From NCBI RefSeq assembly GCF_021390175.1, contig NZ_CP090004.1, positions 1,302,001 to 1,366,000 of the forward strand: a stretch of 64,000 nt of DNA, read 5' to 3'. Each line of letters starts with the position of its first letter. The stretch's first letter is position 1. The position numbers and the translations under genes were made by a program. Under the pieces are notes generated by a model. It had not been told where the DNA came from. It did no database searches and saw only the letters and a program-made list of their open reading frames with translations. This document shows positions 27,904 through 38,500 of this stretch, piece by piece. Origin of the DNA: Flagellimonas sp. HMM57. GTDB taxonomy: Bacteria > Bacteroidota > Bacteroidia > Flavobacteriales > Flavobacteriaceae.

Positions 27904-29214
27904 TTATTTTGATTCTACGAATTCTACGTTGGTCAATTTAACCACAATAGGATTGGGCCAAATTTTATCATTGTAAAGTCTTTGTGCTTTACTTATTGAG
28001 ATTTCCAATAAATCTTCATGTTGAACAAATCTTGATTTGGGAATATTTTCAGGCCAATATTCAACTACAAGATCATTTTGTCCCAATACCGAAATTGTTG
28101 TATTCGATGTTGCTTTCAGATTTTTTATCAGAAAGTTTCGCCGTCTTCCTTTGAACCAATCTTTTTGCTCGGTTACAAATGCGTACACAGCGTTCTCATC
28201 TTCGTTTTGGGTGAACCATAGGTAACCATCTTTGATCAATGTAGGAAGTGGCCTTATATTTTTTATGGCCTCATCGTTAACAAACATCCAAAGGGCCAGT
28301 TCGCGTAGAAGCTCTTCTTGTTCTATCGGGATTTCACCATTCGGTTTTGGACCCACATTCAATAGAAAATTTCCACCTTTGGCACGAACTTCAATCAGTT
28401 TTTCTATCAACTCGGTTCCATCTTTATATTCTTCATTGGTAGGTTTATACTGCCATTGGGTACCCATGGTCATACAAGTTTCCCACGGGCCGGGCATTGG
28501 ACTATCAGGAATTTTTTGCTCAGGGGTTTCCATTTCACCCCGGGTGACAAGAATATTAGGGTCAATCGTGTGTACATATTGGACTAACGGACCGCTTTCA
28601 AAAGCGTCAAAAAATAGTAAATCTATAGGATCATAATTGGTTATGAGTTCTTTGATCTGTGCTTTATCATATTCTAAAAGCTCAACATTCTCGGTAACTT
28701 GGCTCATCTTTCCTTTGCGGGAAATCGTAACTCCTTGTTTATTGAGAAAGCTAAAATCTTCAGGGGAAAAATATACTCCAACCTTAAGTCCTTGCTTACG
28801 CAAAGCTTTGAAAAGCATATCAGTGATATCCTTCCCATAGGGCGTATTCATGACATTGAAATCTGTTGTTTCGGTATCCCACATACAAAATCCATTATGG
28901 TGTTTTGTAGTAAAAACAACATATTCCGCTCCTACCAATTTAAAAAGGCGCGCCCATTCATCAGCGTCAAATTTATCAGGGTAAAATGTTTTGGGAAGCT
29001 CATTTATATATTTATTGAGGTACGCTTTAGATGCTCCAACCATAGAATGGCTTATAACGCTCCCTAATTGGGAATCCATACTCCAATGTACGAATATGCC
29101 AAACCCCATATCCATAAAATTCTTTTCTAGTACAGGGTTGTTTTTAAGTTGCGCGAATGCGCAAATACTTATTATGTTCAACAGAAAAAAAAGCTTTATC
29201 GAATTGTTGTACAT
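27904..29214 (-). CDS. Alpha-L-fucosidase, GH29
   Basis: 436 aa with a signal peptide (FFLLNIISICAFA). GH29 landmarks are MGFGIFVHWSMDSQLGSV, GAEYVVFTTKHHNGFCMWDT and DLLFFDAFESG, whose Asp in FFD is the expected nucleophile, followed by LIEVRAKGGNFLLNVGPKPN. The C-terminal region is a beta domain. The retaining enzyme would release terminal alpha-L-fucose in the periplasm. It is shorter than GH29 members with extra carbohydrate-binding modules. A few GH29-like enzymes act on other sugars, so specificity is not certain. Confidence 0.9.
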   Translation of the reverse strand: MYNNSIKLFFLLNIISICAFAQLKNNPVLEKNFMDMGFGIFVHWSMDSQLGSVISHSMVGASKAYLNKYINELPKTFYPDKFDADEWARLFKLVGAEYVVFTTKHHNGFCMWDTETTDFNVMNTPYGKDITDMLFKALRKQGLKVGVYFSPEDFSFLNKQGVTISRKGKMSQVTENVELLEYDKAQIKELITNYDPIDLLFFDAFESGPLVQYVHTIDPNILVTRGEMETPEQKIPDSPMPGPWETCMTMGTQWQYKPTNEEYKDGTELIEKLIEVRAKGGNFLLNVGPKPNGEIPIEQEELLRELALWMFVNDEAIKNIRPLPTLIKDGYLWFTQNEDENAVYAFVTEQKDWFKGRRRNFLIKNLKATSNTTISVLGQNDLVVEYWPENIPKSRFVQHEDLLEISISKAQRLYNDKIWPNPIVVKLTNVEFVESK

Positions 29215-29264
29215 GGCTGTTTTGTTGAGTTACATCCTGTTTAATAAAATTAATACGAAAGTAG

Positions 29265-31586
29265 TTACTCAATACTACTATTTCCAGACATTTGAATAGT
29301 AAGAACACCTCCGTTGGTAATATCTTCATGTAGAATAGTACATGATTTTAATGGTTTGTCATTAAATAAAACCCCATCAACATAGACGTTGTCTTTACTA
29401 TTGTTCAACGCGTTTATTTCTATTTTTTTACCAGAATAAAAATCAGTATTCAGCTCAATGGTTATTCTATCAAAAATTGGACTTCCAATCTGATATTCAG
29501 GGTTTTCTTCCGTACCACCGTTCATTTGAAACAATCCAATTTTCATTAACACCGCTAAACTTGCCATTAGGCCTTGATCTTCGTCGCCATTGTACCCAGT
29601 TTTGGGGGACAGACCACTAAATACCTTTTCTACAACTTTTCTGGACCAATATTGGGTCAGGTCAGGTCTCCCCAATTTATGGAATACAAAAGCGGTCTGC
29701 ATAGACGGTTGATTGCCATAATTTATTGGGATGCGGCTGTAATCAGGATGCATCTCGCGATCATGTGAACTACCGGCAGTGAAGTTTAGCTTTTCGGCTT
29801 CCTTGAACTGTTGATTCAATTTTTCGATTGCTATCTCCTTACCACCCATCAGCTGGGCAAGTCCGTCCAAATCATGGGGAACGAACCACGTTGATTGTGA
29901 TGCATTGGATTCATTAAATCCATTTTCATAGCTAAAAGGGTCAAAATCAGTTTTCCACTTTCCGTCTACATTTTTTGGTCGCATCCAACCTGTATCTGAA
30001 TCATATACATTTCTATAGTTTTTAGATCTCTCCATAAAATAGGCGTAGTCATCATCATAACCTAGTTTTTTTGCCAATTGGGCAAATGTGTAATCTTGGT
30101 ATGCATATTCCATAGTGAGACTTGCCCCGTCTTGATGCCCTCCAAATTTGCCTTCTGGGATAGGGTAAGGGACATATCCTTTGTCCAAATAATATCTAAG
30201 ACCGCCCCCTAGATTGGTATGGTGCTCATATCCGGCCTTTTCCATGATACCGTTTGGCATATGGTTCTTTTTTAGCGCATGGTAAATCGTATCCAAATTT
30301 TCAGATACAAGCCCTTTTTGAATGGCGCTTATAATAAATGGTGTGCTTGAAGCGCCTGTCATCACATATGTGTAATTGCCTCCCGAAGGTCCCCTAGGAA
30401 TTAGCCTACCATCTTTATAATATTGCAAAAGCGATAAAACAAACTCTTTCTTTATTTCTGGATAAACTAGTCCCCATAGTGTATTTATTGTCCATTGCGC
30501 ACCCCAAAATGCATCAGAATTATAATGGTTGAACTGTGGTGTCCCATCTTTTTTTAATGGTAGTTGACCTATTCTAAAAGTATCTCCGGTATTGTCTGGG
30601 TATGCACCGTTTACATCACTAATAATTTTACGGCCGAGCAATGCATGCCATAAATCGGTATAAAACCTTTTTTGTGCCTTTTCCGTACCCCCTTCTACTT
30701 TGATTCTTCCTAAAAGTCCATTCCACTCGGATTTGGATTCATTGACCGTTTTTTCAAAATCCCAATGGGGCAGTTCCGTTTCCAAGTTAGCTACAGCATT
30801 TTTTACAGAGGTATAGGAAATAGCAGCTTTCATTAAAACAGTGTCTTTTTCACTGTCTAAGGACACCAAATAGTTACCACTTTTTTCATCCTTTTTTAGA
30901 TTGGAAATTGATGTGTTCAGTTCAGCCTTAAAAAAAACGTTTACAGGTTTAGGCCTTCTTTTGGTCGGAGCGATGACAAAACTGCCCATAAGTTCAGAAT
31001 CTCCTGCTTTTTCCAGTTTTCCTTGTATAATTTCACACGGCCCCAAAATTCCATTAAGATTAAAGAGAATAGCCTTTTCACTGGTCTTGGGAAATATGTA
31101 TTGATGCAATCCTACGCGCTTGGTACTGGTAAGGGCAACATGAATATTGTATCGTTGCAATCTTAAGGAATGATAGCCTGGCGATACTTCTTCTTCCTTA
31201 TGACTGAATTTTGAATAAAAATCCTGATACACGGAGTTCCTATTGATATCCGTTAGTGTTACGGGCATTACGGATAGTCCCGATAATTGCCACCCATGAA
31301 TATGGCTAAAACCTTTAATGGTATCTACTTCATAGCGATAACCACTTCCCCAGGTACCTTGTAGTTGGGTATCGGGACTTAAATTGACCATACCAAAAGG
31401 ACGACTTGCAGATGAAAAAAGAAACCAACGGGAATTTTCGGTGTCCAATTGCGTGTAAACTAAATCCACTGGCTTTAGAGCAGGTACTGTTTTTGACACA
31501 ACAGTACTATTGGGAGAGTCATTACATGTAAGCGTTAGTGCAAACAACAGTGGTAATATGAATAGTAGGATTTTATTTAGTCTCAT
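29265..31586 (-). CDS. GH92 alpha-mannosidase lipoprotein
   Basis: 773 aa. The lipobox is in LFALTLTC. GH92 motifs are GSGYRYEVDTIKGFSHIHGW, DAFWGAQWTINTLWGLVYPE, GGHQDGASLTMEYAYQDYTF, STWFVPHDLDGLAQLMGG, NYGNQPSMQTAFVF and GYNGDEDQGLMASLAVLMKI. Family members are Ca2+-dependent exo-alpha-mannosidases that trim N-glycans, yeast mannan or GPI/PIM-type mannosides. The 3' motif is slightly divergent from the usual GNEDCGQMS (here GDEDQGLMA), so subspecificity may be unusual. Its start overlaps the upstream gene by 14 bp, showing translational coupling. Confidence 0.93.
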   Translation of the reverse strand: MRLNKILLFILPLLFALTLTCNDSPNSTVVSKTVPALKPVDLVYTQLDTENSRWFLFSSASRPFGMVNLSPDTQLQGTWGSGYRYEVDTIKGFSHIHGWQLSGLSVMPVTLTDINRNSVYQDFYSKFSHKEEEVSPGYHSLRLQRYNIHVALTSTKRVGLHQYIFPKTSEKAILFNLNGILGPCEIIQGKLEKAGDSELMGSFVIAPTKRRPKPVNVFFKAELNTSISNLKKDEKSGNYLVSLDSEKDTVLMKAAISYTSVKNAVANLETELPHWDFEKTVNESKSEWNGLLGRIKVEGGTEKAQKRFYTDLWHALLGRKIISDVNGAYPDNTGDTFRIGQLPLKKDGTPQFNHYNSDAFWGAQWTINTLWGLVYPEIKKEFVLSLLQYYKDGRLIPRGPSGGNYTYVMTGASSTPFIISAIQKGLVSENLDTIYHALKKNHMPNGIMEKAGYEHHTNLGGGLRYYLDKGYVPYPIPEGKFGGHQDGASLTMEYAYQDYTFAQLAKKLGYDDDYAYFMERSKNYRNVYDSDTGWMRPKNVDGKWKTDFDPFSYENGFNESNASQSTWFVPHDLDGLAQLMGGKEIAIEKLNQQFKEAEKLNFTAGSSHDREMHPDYSRIPINYGNQPSMQTAFVFHKLGRPDLTQYWSRKVVEKVFSGLSPKTGYNGDEDQGLMASLAVLMKIGLFQMNGGTEENPEYQIGSPIFDRITIELNTDFYSGKKIEINALNNSKDNVYVDGVLFNDKPLKSCTILHEDITNGGVLTIQMSGNSSIE

Positions 31587-33648
31587 GCGTATTTAATATG
31601 CCAGTTAAATTGACTTGGATGGCCTTCATCATATCCATCGTAGGAAAACCATTGTTAGGCCTTCTTATTTTTGGGTCGTACCACCCTTTCCATTTGGGGT
31701 TCTTATCACTTTCAATACGTCTTGAATGAACAATTTTCAAATCTTCCTTCGCTTTTTCCGATAGGTTTAGTGCACTCACTATTTGTTGTTTATCCGATGT
31801 TTCTTCATACGCTTTCTTAAGTTTACATAGCTTATGCAATTGATGTTCAAAGGTCAAGAGGTCGTTATATATTTTGATGGGCAACAACACATAATCATGA
31901 TAAAAAATCATACGCTCCCCTGTGATTAAATCCTGGCCTTTTTCAGCAGCTGAAAGTGCATCAGAGATATGGGTCAATCTTCTTTCCAAGGATTCATAAT
32001 CGGCTTGTACTTTTTCGTATGAATGTGGAACTGGGGCTTTGCCAGGGCGTTCTATGGGAGAATCGCTTAAGTAGGATATGGCTTCCCTTATTTCCCAAAG
32101 ATTTTGAACATAGCCTACCCTATCAAATTGGGCCTCATGTAACTTTTTCATAGCTTCTATAGCAAATGGGCTACCCAAATCACCAAAATAGCGCGAAGTC
32201 CATCTTTTGTAAAATTGTTCGCCATCAAATGAATCTGGATTTTGACATACTGCACCATATGCTTCCAAATTCAATAGAAAAGGCCTAAAATTTTGTCCGT
32301 TCACCAAGCAGTACGCATGCGCATTAAAGTCGTTGAACATCGTTTTCATTTTATCTTCTACAATCTTGGGGTAAGGATCGTGTACGGTATGATTGGACCA
32401 AAAGCCCGCATGCATGTATGTGCCAAAATCGTATCCGTCGGTGGTTTTAGGTAAGCTTTCAAATTTACCAAACCCATCATCGGCCCAAGCAACTATCCAA
32501 TCCTTTGGAGGCCTGAAACCCTCGTTCCACATTTCCATGGCATCTGAATAGCACACCAATACTTTCTGTGCCTTGGGATTGTAATCATCTATAAGCTCAC
32601 TAAACACCTCATATACCTCATTGAAGACTTCTATCTTGTTTTCACCACAACTACTTTTGTATTCCCAATCCCAGACCTGATTTCTTGGGCGTAGCGCAAA
32701 AATGTCCGTTTTGGACAAAGGCGTTTTTTCTAGATAGTATTTCCACGCAGCAACCCAATCATCCTTGTACTTGTCCCAACAATCGGATTTTTCAAGCGGA
32801 AACGGATGTATTTGATACCCCAGGGCAAAATTTATTTGAATTTTCATGCCCTTTTCATGGGCATAGTCCATCATTTTGTCCAAATAGTCCAAGTCAACCT
32901 CATAATCTGGATGCAAAGCCTTATACTCAGGACGGAGAAAGAATTCAGGTCTGCCCAGCATATCAAAAAACTCAATGGCATTATACCCTAATCTGACCAA
33001 AGAATTAATCATTTCGGTATAGCTTTCCCAATCATATTCCAGTAGTTTGCCCCGATAGTTTGCTAACTCGTCAACATCATTCTCAAAATAACATCGTATA
33101 GGTACTTTTGGTGGTGAAATGATTTTATTTTCAAAATTGAATAGTTTCGAAGCGTCGATTTTTTTTGGCACACTACCTGTCCAATATTCTAAAGGATCTA
33201 CTCCAAGAATTTCTTGAGCGTAATTGTACACGGAACGTTGCAGCCCTTGAATGTCTGAACCGGCCAGAACAATTGCATTTTGATTGTTGTCAAGTTCCGT
33301 TTTGGTCCATATTCCACCTCTTGGCCTAGGATTTTCAGAGGAAATTGAAACCTTTCCTTGATTTACCAATTTCGTAATGGCTTGGTTAGATTTTTGGGTT
33401 CCTATAAAATAAAAGATACCATGCTCAGGTAAAGGGTCTGTTCCTGAAAGGATTGCAATTTCCAAAGGGATTACCTTCTCAAGATCATTTTTTAAATCGG
33501 ACACTACATTGGCCTCAACAGCGTCTAAATTTGTTCCTTGTACAATGTAACAGTTGGCGGGATTTTCATTTGAGCACGATGTAGAAATCAATATACCCAA
33601 CCCCAAACAAAAAAAATAGAAAGCTTTTATTTGAATACTTTTCGTCAC
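31573..33648 (-). CDS. Putative glycoside hydrolase, GH115/GH67-like (alpha-glucuronidase type)
   Basis: 691 aa lipoprotein (lipobox ILISTSC). The first 150 residues look like the GH20b/GH67N-type domain that precedes the barrel in alpha-glucuronidases (AIVLAGSDIQGLQRSVYNYA; LGVDPLEYWTGSVPKK). A TIM-barrel-like region with EYDWESYTEMINSLVRLGYN and YLDKMMDYAHEKGMKIQINF follows. The C-terminus is helical. The family assignment is tentative: the N-terminal layout recalls GH115, but the core is diverged and shorter than typical GH115. It lies between SusD and GH92, so a role in glycan breakdown is well supported. Confidence 0.55.
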   Translation of the reverse strand: MTKSIQIKAFYFFCLGLGILISTSCSNENPANCYIVQGTNLDAVEANVVSDLKNDLEKVIPLEIAILSGTDPLPEHGIFYFIGTQKSNQAITKLVNQGKVSISSENPRPRGGIWTKTELDNNQNAIVLAGSDIQGLQRSVYNYAQEILGVDPLEYWTGSVPKKIDASKLFNFENKIISPPKVPIRCYFENDVDELANYRGKLLEYDWESYTEMINSLVRLGYNAIEFFDMLGRPEFFLRPEYKALHPDYEVDLDYLDKMMDYAHEKGMKIQINFALGYQIHPFPLEKSDCWDKYKDDWVAAWKYYLEKTPLSKTDIFALRPRNQVWDWEYKSSCGENKIEVFNEVYEVFSELIDDYNPKAQKVLVCYSDAMEMWNEGFRPPKDWIVAWADDGFGKFESLPKTTDGYDFGTYMHAGFWSNHTVHDPYPKIVEDKMKTMFNDFNAHAYCLVNGQNFRPFLLNLEAYGAVCQNPDSFDGEQFYKRWTSRYFGDLGSPFAIEAMKKLHEAQFDRVGYVQNLWEIREAISYLSDSPIERPGKAPVPHSYEKVQADYESLERRLTHISDALSAAEKGQDLITGERMIFYHDYVLLPIKIYNDLLTFEHQLHKLCKLKKAYEETSDKQQIVSALNLSEKAKEDLKIVHSRRIESDKNPKWKGWYDPKIRRPNNGFPTMDMMKAIQVNLTGILNTHETK

Positions 33649-33761
33649 GTTTTTCTTAAAATAAAATAGTTGTTTATAAAACCATTTGCGAAAGAGGAAT
33701 AGTCTATAATTAATTCAAAAGCATCTGGCGATTATAATTAGTAAATGAATGCAATTGGATT

Positions 33762-33798
33762 AAAAAGTATGAGCAGACAATGTTTTGCCTGCCCATAC
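33762..33798 (-). terminator. Strong hairpin with T-run between susD and the enzyme genes
   Basis: On the minus strand a 14-bp stem (GTATGGGCAGGCAA with TTGTCTGCTCATAC, two G-U pairs) closes a 4-nt AACA loop and is followed by TTTTT. It sits 40 bp after the susD stop. Partial readthrough would give high SusC/SusD and lower enzyme expression. Confidence 0.85.
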
Positions 33799-33837
33799 AC
33801 AAAACTAAACTCAAACAATCCTACAATCCTTATATTC

Positions 33838-35511
33838 TTAGTATCCAGGGTTTTGCTCCAAAGAGCCATCTGTAAGCTGTAATTCAACATCAGGTATTGG
33901 GCGTAATAAATGTATGCTTGAATCGAATGCCCCATGATCAATTACTTGCGGATTGTACAAATTGATACGTTCTTCCAATTTTCCGGTACGTTTTAACACA
34001 GCCCATCTATTCGTCTCACCGGCCAATTCTCGAGCGCGTTCGTCAATAATTGCATCAATATCAACCTCGGTCAATTCATCTGCAACACCGGTTGCGCGTT
34101 CCCTCACCCTATTCATATGAAACAGGGCCTGACCTGTATTACCTGCCCCTAGGTGTGCTTCTGCCGCTAGAAGATGCGTGCCAGCAACTCTAAAAACAAA
34201 AGTATCGCGTGCGCCACCTTCCGTTTCATCAAAAACGGTATCATCGAATTTCTTGAAAATCGGAAAATTGTTACGCAAGATGTTTGATGAGTATTGATAG
34301 GTAACTCCCGGAATGTTATCGGGTAACCCAAATTCATATTGGTCGGGTTGATATACAAAATATCTGTTCAAACGATTGGCCAATTCAGCATCGTCCAACA
34401 TGTTTTTTGGAAAAAAGATAGCTGTATCTCCTGGCTGAATCAAATCACTGGGAATAGGGCCATCGCCATCAGGATCGAACAAAACTTCCTCATCTGCAAA
34501 TAGTACACGATGAATTGTAGCTTCTTCCCTAGTATCGTTATCAGCAAATAAAGAATAGAAGAAGTTTGTTGGTTGGGCATCATAGCCACTAACTCCATAA
34601 ATATTACCAGTTCTACTAATCCCTGGATATTGGAAAACCTGACTCATGAATATCGAATGCTTATTGTTGTTGAAATCCTCTGCCAAACCTTCAATTCCCC
34701 ACTGTATAGCGAAAAGTATCTCATCATTGATTTGGTTATCGATATCAAAAACTTCTGCATACGACTGGCTTCTTATATCGTATGACCCAATTGCGGCCTC
34801 TGCCAAACCGGCTGCTGCTTGAAAATCATTGGCTTCTGCAAATGTGGTGTACGCTCTTGTCAAATAGACTTCGGCCAATAAATGCTGTGCCGCTCTAGAC
34901 GAAAAACGCCCAGGGTCTGGCGAATCTTCCAAAATAGGTATAGCCGTTTCCAAATCATCAATGATCTGTAGGTAGACTTCCGCTTCTGAAGCGCGGGTAT
35001 AATCCGTGCGAACGGTGGTCTGCTCTTCAAGTTCAATGGGAACACCACCATATTGCTGTACCAAATTAAAGTACGCCAAAGCTCTAAGTGCCCTTGCTTG
35101 TGCTACGCCCAAATCTCTCTCGGGTATATTTGATTCACTAAAATCGATCTCATTTAAGAATCGATTAATGGCAATATTGGCCCTACCTATAACACGATAG
35201 TTACTTGCCCAAACCGTAAACCCAATACCTGCATTAAGGTTGAAATAGTCGTTTTCAGGAGTAAACGAAAAGGCTTCCGCTCTACTGGCAAATAAATCAG
35301 TGCCAAAAAATTTAAATGTATAATCGCGATAAACATCACGAAGCTCACTATAGATTCCAACAACAAGTTGATCTGCATTTTCTTCGTTGATAAAGTTTTC
35401 AGCCGTTATATCTGATTTCGGATCTTCCTCCAAAAAATCGTCACAGGCACTAAAAGCAATCATACCTATTAGTGCGAAACTGAAATATTTAATTTTTCTA
35501 ATTCGTTTCAT
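33838..35511 (-). CDS. SusD/RagB-family glycan-binding lipoprotein
   Basis: 557 aa. The lipobox is in MIAFSAC, followed by DDFLEEDPKSDITAENF, the usual SusD start. TPR-like helices (ARALRALAYFNLVQQYGGVP; QHLLAEVYLTRAYTTFAEAN) and the C-terminal SusD block (LLAAEAHLGAGNTGQALFHM; RARELAGETNRWAVLKRTGK; NPGY at the end) are all present. It forms the surface lid on the SusC porin and binds the oligosaccharide. It is 17 bp downstream of susC. Confidence 0.96.
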   Translation of the reverse strand: MKRIRKIKYFSFALIGMIAFSACDDFLEEDPKSDITAENFINEENADQLVVGIYSELRDVYRDYTFKFFGTDLFASRAEAFSFTPENDYFNLNAGIGFTVWASNYRVIGRANIAINRFLNEIDFSESNIPERDLGVAQARALRALAYFNLVQQYGGVPIELEEQTTVRTDYTRASEAEVYLQIIDDLETAIPILEDSPDPGRFSSRAAQHLLAEVYLTRAYTTFAEANDFQAAAGLAEAAIGSYDIRSQSYAEVFDIDNQINDEILFAIQWGIEGLAEDFNNNKHSIFMSQVFQYPGISRTGNIYGVSGYDAQPTNFFYSLFADNDTREEATIHRVLFADEEVLFDPDGDGPIPSDLIQPGDTAIFFPKNMLDDAELANRLNRYFVYQPDQYEFGLPDNIPGVTYQYSSNILRNNFPIFKKFDDTVFDETEGGARDTFVFRVAGTHLLAAEAHLGAGNTGQALFHMNRVRERATGVADELTEVDIDAIIDERARELAGETNRWAVLKRTGKLEERINLYNPQVIDHGAFDSSIHLLRPIPDVELQLTDGSLEQNPGY

Positions 35512-35528
35512 TTTTAATGTTTTTAGTG

Positions 35529-38500
35529 TTAATAGGCTACTTTTAAACCAAACAAAAAGGTTTTTATGGCATAGGTCTGGCCGAAAGAATTTTGGAGACC
35601 TGTTTCTGGATCCGGTCCTGCGAAGTCGGTAAATGTAAACGGATTTTGAACATCCAGTGATAGTCGGAAACTTGACATTTTTAATTTGTCCAATACAGAT
35701 TGTGAAAATGTATATCCCAGACCAATATTACCTACCCTTACAAAATCAAAACTAGTATTGAACCAAGGAAAAGAAGAGTCTTCACCATATTCTGGAGATG
35801 GAAACTCAGCATCTTGGTTAAGCGGTGTCCAATAATTTTGATCTAAACTATTAAATACAGCCCTATCTCCTTGAAAGGTTGAAAAATTTTGAAGGAACTC
35901 GGAATGCCCGAACGTACCTTGTCTAGTGTTAACCTGTACGTTGAGCTCAAAGTTCTTATAACTAAAGGTATTGGTCATACCTGCAATCCAATCTGGTGCT
36001 TGCGATCCTAAAACCACCCTATCTTCTTGGTTGATGACTCCATCATCATTTTGATCTACAAACCTATATTGGCCTGGCAGAAACCCAAACGATGCTGCCT
36101 CGGCCACATCATCGGTTCCATAGATACCATCAACTTCATAGCTCCATACTGCATCTATAGGCGCACCCTCTTGCAAAACTCCATTAAAGCGAACATCAGA
36201 ACTTATAGGTATTTGCTCTGTATCACCGAACAGTTCTAAAATCTCATTGTCATTGGCTGAAAAATTTAAGCTTGTACGCCATGAAAAGTTATCCGTTCGA
36301 ACATTGACGGTGTTTAAGGTGAATTCGACTCCTTTATTGCGAACGGAACCAAAATTACCTATTGTAGTTGGCAGTCCATCATCCCCAAAACCTGTGATAG
36401 AGGACAAGGTACGTGCAAGTATGCTTCCATCGGTAGTTTTATTGTAGTATTCAAAAGCAAGGTTTATTCTATTACTCAGAATAGCTAAATCAATTCCTAA
36501 ATTTAATTCTCTAGAAACCTCCCACGTCAACTCTTCATTAGGTAAGGTTTGCACAAATTGTCCATTTGCTAAATCGCTACCGAACAAAAAGCTGGATTGC
36601 TCTAAAAACGCAAAGGATGAGAATGCGGATACTGGATTATCATTACCCGATTCTCCATAACTTACTCGAAATTTTAAATTGTTCAACCAATCTACATCTT
36701 TCAAAAAACTCTCTTGGCTTGCACGCCATGCAAAAGCAGCTGACGGGAAAAAGTCCCACTGATTGCCGGCAGCTAATTTTGAAGACCCATCGTACCTACC
36801 CGTTAAGGTGAATAAATATTTATCTTTTATATTATAATTTACACGTGCAGCAAATGAAGCCAAGGTCTCTTGTGTCTGAAAAGTATCAAAAGTTCGTATG
36901 TCGGTACCGCCTTCGGTATTAAAAAATGAGAAAGCATCGGTATCAAAATTTCTAGTTTCAATGTCACTACCCTCGGTATTGTCATAAAACAATGAAGTAA
37001 TCAAGGTTGTTTTTAAGTTATGACCTTCTTTAATATTGAAGTCAAAATCCGCAATATTGTCCCAAGTGTACGATGTCCGTAAACGCGTATCGTAGGTAGA
37101 CCTAACTCTAGTTGGGTCGTTACGGGAAGACCTGGTCAACAATCCCCTAAACTCACCAAAACGTGTAGAAGAAACCGTTGGCGAAAACTGTGTCTTAAAG
37201 TTGAACCAATTATTGGGCTTGTAATTTAAAAACACATTGGCGATAACATCCAAAGATTTTGTTTCTGCTGTATATGATCCTTGGTCTTCAAAGAATGGAT
37301 TGATAAAGCGTTGATCTTGTTCGTCGGGCACCAATATCAGTTCTCCATTTTCATCAAATGGGTTTACCGTAGGGGCTAATCGTAATGAACTACGAAACAG
37401 CTCAGGACTGCCCGCTTCACGTTCAGACAATGCCAAGTACGTTTTTATACCCAGCGTAAATTTATCAGAAAGCTTTTTGGAGGCTGATAGGCTTATGTTA
37501 TAGCGCTCAAATTCTTCAATTCCTATAACACCTTCATCTTTTAGGTAACCAAGAGATCCATTGTATACCAAACCGTTGCTTCCACCTGAAATACCCACGG
37601 TATGGCTGGTCTGAATCCCTGTACCCCTTAATAAATCCGCCCAATCGGTATACCTGCCATTGGCTACATTATTTGCTTCTTCGTTTGATGTTTGAAATTC
37701 AGTTGAACGGTCAATTGCAACATTGTTGTAGGCATCTATACTCAAATCAGTTCCCAGCCATTCTCTGGCCCTTAGGACATCATCAACAAATCCAACATAT
37801 TCCGGACCAGTGAAAAAATCGGGTAAATTGGTAGCGGAACGCAAACCGAAAGTTGCATCATATGTAAATCTGGAAACACCTTCTATACCGTTTTTAGTAG
37901 TAATAATAACAACACCATTTGCGCCTCGGGCACCATAGATTGCTGTTGCGGAAACATCTTTTAAGATATCAATTTGTTCAATGTCCGCTGGATTTAGCAC
38001 ATTGATATTATCAAAAAACACTCCATCCACAACATATAAGGGTTGGTCAGGGTCCGTAGTAACATCATCGCTTACCCCATCACGTTCACTTCCTTGATTG
38101 GCCGTTATCACGGTATTACCCCTAATTTGAATGGATAGTGGTGCGCCGGGTTTAGAGTTTAGGGTACGAACATCTACCCCAGCTACCCGACCTTGGATGG
38201 CTTGACCAATATCGGTTTTTCGCTGTTCGGTTACGGTCTCGTTACTTAATGATGCCACTGCACCTGTTAAGTCACTTTTTTTCACAGATCCATAACCAAT
38301 AACCACAACTTCATCTAATCCAGTAGAGGAGGTACTTAGTTGTACGGTGTAGTTTGATGACCCATCTAAAGTAAGTTCTTTGGTTTCAAATCCGATATAG
38401 GAAATCACCAATATCGAATTGCTATCTTGGACATTAATAATAAAGTTACCATCAAAATCCGTAACCACGCCATTTGTGGTTCCTTTCTCTTGTACATTGG

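Noticed and set aside
33738..33941. 67-aa minus-strand ORF
   Set aside because: It overlaps the susD 3' end in another frame and covers the terminator hairpin; no motif.
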